DNA of 64,000 nt, from positions 263,501 through 327,500 of the forward strand of contig JAMPIV010000304.1 of assembly GCA_024509875.1 (NCBI GenBank), in the 5' to 3' direction. The position numbers and the translations under genes were made by a program. The stretch is from Oreohelix idahoensis. Taxonomy: Eukaryota; Mollusca; Gastropoda; Stylommatophora; Oreohelicidae. Below are positions 10,301 to 19,300 of the stretch, piece by piece. The notes beneath the pieces are model-generated. The model was not told the origin of the DNA. It saw only the letters and a program-made list of their open reading frames with translations, and searched no databases. Positions within the stretch are counted from its first letter, which is position 1; every line of letters starts with the position of its first letter.

Positions 10301-13300
10301 AACCGTATCGGCAATTGCTGGGCATAATCGGATTCAGCATTAAAAAATCTGGTCACTAAGCTTGAAACGAACAAAATACTTTACTGCTAGCGAATACAGT
10401 AGAACTGATAAGTGATTTTACCAAAGCAAAAGTTGACAAACATGGACGCTGCCGTACTGCCAAACCATACACATCTTGTGGAAAATGAGCATGAAAATTC
10501 TTGTTTGAGTTGAATTTATTCAACTTGAATGATTCTGACAATTCTTTTTACTGAAATTCTGGTAATCTTTACCTTTTGTGCCATCGAGTATGTTTAATAT
10601 GTGTATTTTCATACCATTTAGAGTTAAGGTTGAGGTTAGGTTTAGGGTTACCCTAATTCTAATGCTGACTCAATACACATATTATACATACTCGACGGCA
10701 CTAAATGTAAAGATTACCCGGATTCAGGGTCAGAGTTTGTGTGCTCTGGTTCAGAATATACTTTTAATGGGTTTCCTTTTACGATAAACTGTTTACAGTC
10801 AAATTAAATATATGACCCCTAAAATTACAATTATCCTGTCATTCAGGGGAACGAACTAATCCGAAAATGGTGTTGTCATTTGGAATGAAAAACCCGTCGT
10901 TGCGAAGGGGTTAATAACCTATGACGTAAGGAGCAGAGCACACCAGACTCAACAAGCACTTAAACAAATTAAACCCCATACATGAGCCTAGTTGCCGCAA
11001 CTGTAGCCATCCGTATGAGACAGTTCAGCATGTGCTGCTCACTTGCCCAGGACTCGCCACAGAGAGACGACATCTATTGCCGGGCTCCCCAACAATCACA
11101 AGCACTCTATACAGCTACAGAACACATGCAAATTCTTCAAGTTGGCATTGATGCTAAAGAGCAATGATCTCAGCAGCCCTAATTTATCAACAACAACAAC
11201 AGTAGTTGTTTGTGTAGTAATTTGTTTTATATTATGAGGATGCCAACCCCTTGCATCATCTTATATTAGTCACCTTTGACAGTTTGTTTATGATAGCAAT
11301 AGTCAAGTTCTTTCTATGTCCCCTCAGAGATCCCTGGAAACAATATGGAGCCTTTCATGTTTCTGCCCATGTAAAAAAGGTGTCCTTCCTCATTTGCCCT
11401 CGTTCGCCTAATGTAGAGTTCTACATTAATGACTCTAATAAAGGCAGTAATCAGCTGAAATGTCCAATACTTGTATGTACGATAAATGAAGGTTTTACTT
11501 TAAAGGACATGAAAGTATAGATTATTGTGTGTGTGTGTGTGTGTGAAAGAGCTTTTCAAAATTAACTTCATTATCACCCTTCAGCTCCCCACTTAGCACT
11601 GGCCTTGAACAAACATATACCGTCTTCTTGTCTCAAGGTCATGCCCTTCATGTCTGTCTCCAGTTCTCTTCTCTATGTGTTCCTTGATATCTCTCTACTT
11701 CTCTTACACTGGGGATTCCAGAACAAAGGACTGCATTGTCTGGTTTTTGTCATCTTTAGGGATCTTGTCATTCCACTTCAAGTCTTCTTTTCTACGCAAG
11801 CACCCATTTATATTAGAGGATGCCAACCCCTTGCATCATCTCATATTAGTCACCTTTGACAGTTTGTTTATGAAAGCAATAGTCAAGTTCGTTCTTTGTC
11901 CCCTCAAAGTCTGTAGCTTTTTGGTTGTTGTTTTTGTTGTTCTACATGTTTCACAGCCATACAATAGGACTGACTTGACATTTGAATTGAAGATTCCAAA
12001 ATTTACTTCATTCATTCATTCATTCATAACCTTCCACTCCCAAATGAGCATAGGCCTTCAACAAACACATGCCAAGTCCTCCTGTCACGTGCCATCATCT
12101 CAAGTTCTTTCCATGTTCTCCTCATCATTTTCACCTCTGTTTCCAACTCTCTTCTCAATGTACTTCTTGGTCTTCCTCTGCCTCTCTTGCCCTGGGGGTT
12201 CCAGAACAAGGACTGCCTTGTAATGCTATCAACAGGTTTCCTCAGTGTGTGTCCTATCCATCGCCATCGTCTTCTTCTCATCTCTTGTTCCACTGGCACT
12301 TGTCTAGTTCTTGTCATCAGTTCCACGTTGGTAACCTTGTCATACCATTTTAATCCCTCTATTCTACGCAAGCACCCATTTATGAAAGTCTGTAGCTTTT
12401 TGGTTGTTGTCTTTGTTGTTCTCCATGTCTCCGAGCCATACAGTAGGACTGACTTCACATTTGAGTTGAAGATTCTTATTTTCGTGTTGGATCCTATTTC
12501 TCTTGATCTCCATATATTTCCCAATGCAATGAAAGCTCCTTTTGCCTTTTGTATTCTTATTTTGATTTACTTATTGAACTTAAATTCAAATTTCTCCAAT
12601 TTAATATTTCAGACTGAACTATTTTGCAATAATTACCTCATATTTGCAAAGGTGTTTGGAAAATAGTAAAGAAATAGCAGTGTGTGAATTTTTTTAAAGT
12701 GTTTTTAAAATCAAAAAGATTATTTTGTTTAAAGCAAGAATTTAAAAAAAAAAAAAAATTACCAATTTCTGAGATTGAGATATTTCACCAAATGTTAATG
12801 CCTTTCAGGAGGTCTTGGATTCAGTACCAATGAGATTGGACTTGCCCTGGGAGCAATTTTCCTGCCTTTATTATTGCTGCAAATAAAGTTATATCCTTAT
12901 CTGGTCTCCAAGATGGGTATTACAAAGGTATGTCGTAAATTAAAACAGTTCATAAGGTCTAGAGAAAAATCTTTTTAAATTTTTGTCATTGTTGCTGATT
13001 GTTTTTTGTTGGTTTAGATTGCAGTTTGAGTGCTTGTTTTTTGTTGGTTTAGATTGTAGTTTGTGTGCATCCTGATCCTCAAAGATCTTGTGGCAGTAAC
13101 ATAGATTGTTTTGTGTTTGTGCCAGGTTAAAAAATGAACTGCCTCATTTTCTTTAGACATGCCTCTTTTACCAGTAGACAGTGTCCCTTAGTTATATTGG
13201 GATACTGAGCTCATGAGATGATGTACTTAATGAAACTGAATACAGGGAGCCAAAACCCTGGTGTATATAGTTAATGTTGAACAGAATTGACATCATTGCA

Positions 13301-16300
13301 CTCCAGGCAAACCCATAGGTGCTCAGTCTCCCTCAGAATGTTGAAGAGTGTGAATGCTAACTGTTCCTGTATCTTGCTGGTTGTACACAGAATGGATGCA
13401 TCCTCTCATACATCCATCTCTTCTAGCCTTACGTTTGATGCCAAATTCCAACAGTCTTAGCCTTGATGATTCTATTGCAGTGTCATTCTCTAACAGGTGG
13501 TCATTAATTGTTCTCAGTATCTCTCCCTTATCCATATCCATTATCCTCACTGTGGGTGCTCTTGATGCTAGTCTGTCAGCTCTCTCATAACCGCATACCC
13601 CTACATGACCAGGACAGTAGTTCCACACCAGCTCCTGCAGATTCAAAACTTCTATGAATGCTTTCGATTCATGCCGTAGCCAACCATTTTGAACCTTTTT
13701 GAATCATAAACTGAGAGTCTGACACAGTGACTGCCTTTGTTAATGAAGTTTCAGTTAGCCACCTAAGTGCTGCCTCTACCTCCATTCTCATGCTGGAAGT
13801 TGTTATCTTGTAAGCCCCGCTATGTTCGGCGATGATTCTGCCCTTAACCATAGCAGAGAAACTGCAACCTGATTTCTCACCCTGTATCACAGACCCATCA
13901 GTATACACAATGGCATCATTATCCCTACCATGATCATGTATCAGTTGATTAATTCCCAGTTCTGCTTTCCCATTTCCCCAAGTTCTATACTCTTTGGCCA
14001 GGCTGATGATGACTTGCTGGTAGTTAATCCAGTTCTCATCTGACTTATAAACATATAAGGATATATAAGGTTATATTTGTAATGCGTAGCTGGCAGAGTG
14101 GATAGTGGCGATTCGCTCCCGTGGCTAGGCGGTGGGTGCCGTTCGGAAGGTCCTGGTTCGATCCCAGTAAGCCTATCACTTCTGTTGTTTTTCTGTTGTC
14201 TGGTCTTCTACTTCTTTATTTCTCACTGAGTGCCTGATAACATACCTTTGTGTGTTGTTTGTTTATTTATTTACTCATCTGACTTACTCCACTCTTCCCC
14301 TTTGAATATATTTTCAACCGTGGTCACCTGCATGATCGTTGCCTCTGCCTGTGCCATCCATGATATCCCCCTCTTTATTTTCACTACCTTTAATGTCAGC
14401 TATGTTTCCATGCAGGGGGTGCCGTTTGTCTATGGTTACTCACATATAAGCTTTTGCCTGGGCCATCGCATATCTGGATCTAATCAACAGCAGTTCAAGA
14501 TGTACCTCATTGTCACAATGGGGGTATCTCGCATACAGCCCAAGACTATATGCATCCCTTCATTTTGAATGTGCTAGTTCATATTGTGTTACTGACAGTG
14601 TGCATATTCCCAGCCCATACTCACTGACCGATATGACTAGCTAATGATAAAAAAGAAATAGTAATCTCTGCTCCTGATGCATTGCGGCTATTATTTTCAG
14701 GGCTGCCAGACCTCTCCTGCATTTCTATATGATGTAATAAACATGGTACTTCAAGCCCGCAATCAAATGTAACTCCAAGCTTTTCTTGTCTTTGAATTTT
14801 CTGTCCAATGAGAGTGATATCTGGAAGGTCTGTTTTCACTATGGATTTGTTTAAGGAGCAACACATCATGCAGACCTTGTTGGGATTGACTTTGGAGCCA
14901 ATTTCCTCGCACCATTTAAACACTTCCTTTAGTGTCCCATGAATGCTGTTAACCATTTCCTGTCGGTCAGAACCAGTCCTGTAAAGGAGTATATCATCTG
15001 CAAAAGTCAATATTCGTTGCAGGCCAGTTGGCTGAATGGTGGCTACTTTTGCTGTGTAGATGTTAAACAGCACAGGTGATAGTGGAGAACCCAGGGGTAG
15101 TCCTGGGCAAATGTACATTGGGTCTGATGACCATGTTCTCAAGCGAAATGCCACTGATCTCTCAGTAAAGGCAGCTGCTATCCATCTAGTTAGCCAAGGG
15201 TTAACACCACACGCCATTGCACAGTTCATTAATGTTTCAAAGTTCACACTGTTATAAGCATCCTCTAGGTCAGTTGCTACAGCAACCATTTCTCGTTTAT
15301 CCTGGAACCTCTTGTACACATCATAAGCAAAGTTCCAGCATTACCCCATGTTACTTTCATGGGCCTATAGCTTCCAGATCAGGTAGGATCTGTGCATTTT
15401 CGAGGTGATTCATTATTTTCCATGCTTCTATCTTATCTAATAGTTTACCCTGGTGTAATAGTAGTATAACTGCAAGAGAAGTCGCTTCAGAATGTTCTAG
15501 AAACGTATGCTTACCTTTAAGATGATTAATCATAAAATAATATTCTTTCTCTAGAACATTATTATCTCATAAAGGATGGGGTAGTTTTCCTGTGTATGGT
15601 GCAATGAAGTTTCTCTCACTTTTGAGTTTTTATATAGTGCTTCTTTTGGTTTTTTCCCCAAGCTTGTTTTTTCCTGCTTAAAATGTAGTATTGTTATATA
15701 TATAGCTTTAAGGAAAACTTAATGAGGATTAATAAAATATAACATTGGGATTTAAAAAAAAAAAAACTTAGCTCAAAAATAAGACCCTGAAAACTGGCCA
15801 CGTCACGAGCACTTGCATCAGTCAGCCTCGATTACTGGCCTCTTGTCCTTTAAGAGCTAAATAAGCAATGCTAAGTATCTGGATGTTCCTTTTCATATAT
15901 AACTACAACCTCAGTTCTGCTGCCAGCTTGTCCTTAAGTTATTCTGAGTGTTAAGGGAAGAAATTACAGCCTTAGTGAAAACAATGCAATCTTTATAATG
16001 TTTTCATATATCATTTTTCTTGATGATATTTTTATGGTTGTAACAAAGGCTGTATTGTACTTGTCTGTTTGTAAAATTGTCCACTTTGTTTCCAAATAAA
16101 AAATGTAACAGCTGCTTCATTGTACGCACTAAGGAGACAAAGAAAAAAAATTGAGGCTACTGCTGTCACAAGAGTTGACAAATGTGAGGTTGTGCATGGA
16201 CTGGAAACTTCATCATGTAAAACAGATTGCTATTTAAACCACCGCTGAAAGAGCACATAAATGCTTTGATGCAGGCTTCCTGCATGGTAACCAGCTGCAG

Positions 16301-19300
16301 TGGTGTGTCTGTGCTTGATAAGGAGTGAAAAAAAGAAAAGAAGTTGTAGTTGTAGCCATCTCCATCTGTTATTTTTCATCTTAGTCCTAATCAACAAAAA
16401 ATGGCTCATGTTTTCATGTTTCCTTTCTTGAAAATATTATACTGGATTAATTAGCACCTACTTTCTGCATCAAATATAATGACTATATGAACACTTGATC
16501 TCATGAGCCTACATTTATTTATGCTGTCAGTGATGTATCAGTGTTTTATCTTGTCCTGCAGGTGTTTCTGTTTTCAGCCATGGCGTCTTTAGTAACGTGT
16601 CAGTGCATTCCAATGGTTCGGCTGCTCAATAATAAGTAAGTGTTTGGACATTTTCACTAGTCCTTCCTGTTTCACATGTCTATCTTTTTTCTGTCTTATT
16701 CACTCACTCTTTTGTGGCCGTGTCATTGTCTGCATGTTAGTCTGTGTTTCTTCTTTTATTATTTGCTGTGTTTTTCTCTCATTTTAACATATTTTTCTTG
16801 TTATTTGCTGTCTTTTTCTCTTTCTATCACTTCTAAGCATGCTGCAACTTTATTGATATCTCTGTTTATATTTTTTTTCATCTTTTTTTTTCTTTTGGCC
16901 GCACAAAGGTAAAGATTCTTTGATGCAGTTACATTATTTCCTCATTTCTGTCTCTATTTTTCCTCCTTCAGTACTTCATTCCAAGATAATGTAGTTTCCA
17001 TCTACTAATGAAATAGCAATCACCTTGGTTAGTCACACTCCATTATCTGTAATTTCATTGTCTTCTGTTTATTGTTCTCCAGTTAAGCCATCTTAGTATG
17101 TTTGCCTTTTAGGTAATTTGCTATTCACCATCAACTGTCATTTTCATTCCCACTGGAAAATAATCTGCTGTAGTTGCTCACCGCCTTTTTTTTTTTTTTA
17201 GCTGCCTTCATCATTTCTGTCCATGAGGTCTGGCTGTTATGACTACCTCTTACACTTTTCTACTCCACAATTTTTATTTTTTTTTTGCTTTTCCATTCTT
17301 TACCTTCAGTTTCTCCTTAATCTCCAGATTGTTTTTTGTCTTCTCCTTAGTGTTTGTTGTCATTTCCTGATTAGTTGTTGTCTTTATTTTTTATTGCTTG
17401 TTGTCTTTTTCCTGATTGGTTGTCTTTTCGTCATTGGTTTTGATTGGTTTTCTTCATTTTCCCCATTGGTTGTCTTTTCCTCATCGGTTATCTTTTCTTG
17501 ATTGGTTATTGTCTTTTCTTAGTTGCTTATTCTCTTCACCTGCTTGGTAGTTGTCTTTTCCTCATTGGTTGTTGCCTTTTCCTGATTGTTTATGGTCTTT
17601 TCTTCATTGGTTGTTGTCTTTTCCTTATTGGTTGTTGTCTTTTCCTCATTTGGTTATTGTCTTTTCTTAATTGGTTATTGTCTTTTCCTCATTGTTGTTG
17701 TCTTTTCTTCATTGGTTGTTGTCTCTTCCTCATTGGTTGTTGTCTCTTCCTCATTGGTTGTGGAGTTCTAGCAGAATCCTGTTTGTAGTGTGTCCATGCA
17801 GCGTATTTACCAAATTATTCATGTGCACATAAACTGTAATACTACTTATAGTCTATATTTTTCTCACTGATTGTGAATATTCATACGCTTCATTGCAGAA
17901 ATATTAATTTTTTTGCTTATGGGGTACTGCCACAGACCTTACTAGGGTGTTACAAAAATGTATGTTATATGCACCATACTGCTGTTCTGAAATCCTAAAA
18001 ACTGTGAATCATTACATTATTTTTTATTATTGCTTTTATCTTTTCATATGTTGCCCTGTCTTCAGTTTGAATTTTGCTTCCTTTTTCGGCAAGTCTATCT
18101 TGCCTTCTTCATATATCTTGCAGAAGGCTGGAATCCACTGTACCTTCACTTCATTGAATTTATAGCTGGTTCCCTTGAATGCTTCTGACAGGCTGTCTAA
18201 TTTGTTGCTTTTATGGTTCCTTAGGGCAGTTATCTGATACAGAATCTGTGAGGAGCACTATCTTGTCTTAATTCTTGTAATCCTTGATGGTTATTGCATT
18301 TTGTTTTTAATTCTTCTTCAGCTTTTAAGTTGTTAGAGAATTTTCTAGTGGCCCCTGAGATATGAATTTCCTGTCCATTCTTTAATTGTGCGTATATTCC
18401 CGTCTGTACTTATTTCTGTCCGATCTGTGGTTGGGGACATCTTATAATGTTTTCCGTATGTTTCTTCTGTGCACCATTTGGCTGCCTTTTTTCATAATTT
18501 TTTTTTGTTTTAAGACATCAGTGCAGAGGTAGATTGAGAATGTATTTTTGTTTAAAAAGTATTTCTGGACAATATATCAAAATGATGTTGGATAATATCT
18601 CTGAATTCAATAAGTGCTAAGCAGAAGTATGTGACACTAAATATAAGTATCAAAATACTACCACTGATATGAATACACAGTATTACCGCTGCCCGAACGG
18701 ATATTATACGGGACAGCACAATAGACTCGTAAACATCAGGGGTGCCGCCCAATTAACGGCGACACAAGAATGGAAGACTTAATCAGCAACTATCCCTTTT
18801 ATTTACAGCAACATAATATGGCCAGATAGTGCCGTTGTGAAATACAAAATGCATGCGTGCTACCAATGCAAATCGTAAGATAGATATAAACTATCTACTA
18901 AGCCTCACGGTCAAGTCTGACCACCACTCAACATAATGGGTGATGAGGCAAACTACAGTATAACATTCTCATTGAAATACTAACACACTCACAAAGCGAG
19001 AATCAAAATTACAGCAAATACAGCTGTCAACTTAGAAGAGCAAAATAGTTCTGCACCAGAACAAATATACCAGGACTATATTACTAATGGCAACTAATCA
19101 CTGTCCCACCATTTGGCTGAAAAAATATCAAAACCAGCCTTCCAAAACATGTCTCCTCAAGACAGCCACCAAGACTCTAGTCTTTTCATAGCCTCTTTTT
19201 GGGCCAAAATTCAACCCAGTCAACTGACATCACATGGCGAGTTGTTTAAACTGTAACTCAGGCACATCGAGTTTCGTTCACGGCCCAGGAAAACACAGCT

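Noticed and set aside
14090..14170. A genuine tRNA gene
   Set aside because: A and B boxes are good, but the acceptor stem does not close and a SINE body, tail and 13-bp TSD surround it.
17223..17788. Hydrophobic membrane-protein-like frames
   Set aside because: They translate a T/C-rich 21-bp minisatellite and its flanks; the heptad pattern follows from the DNA period.
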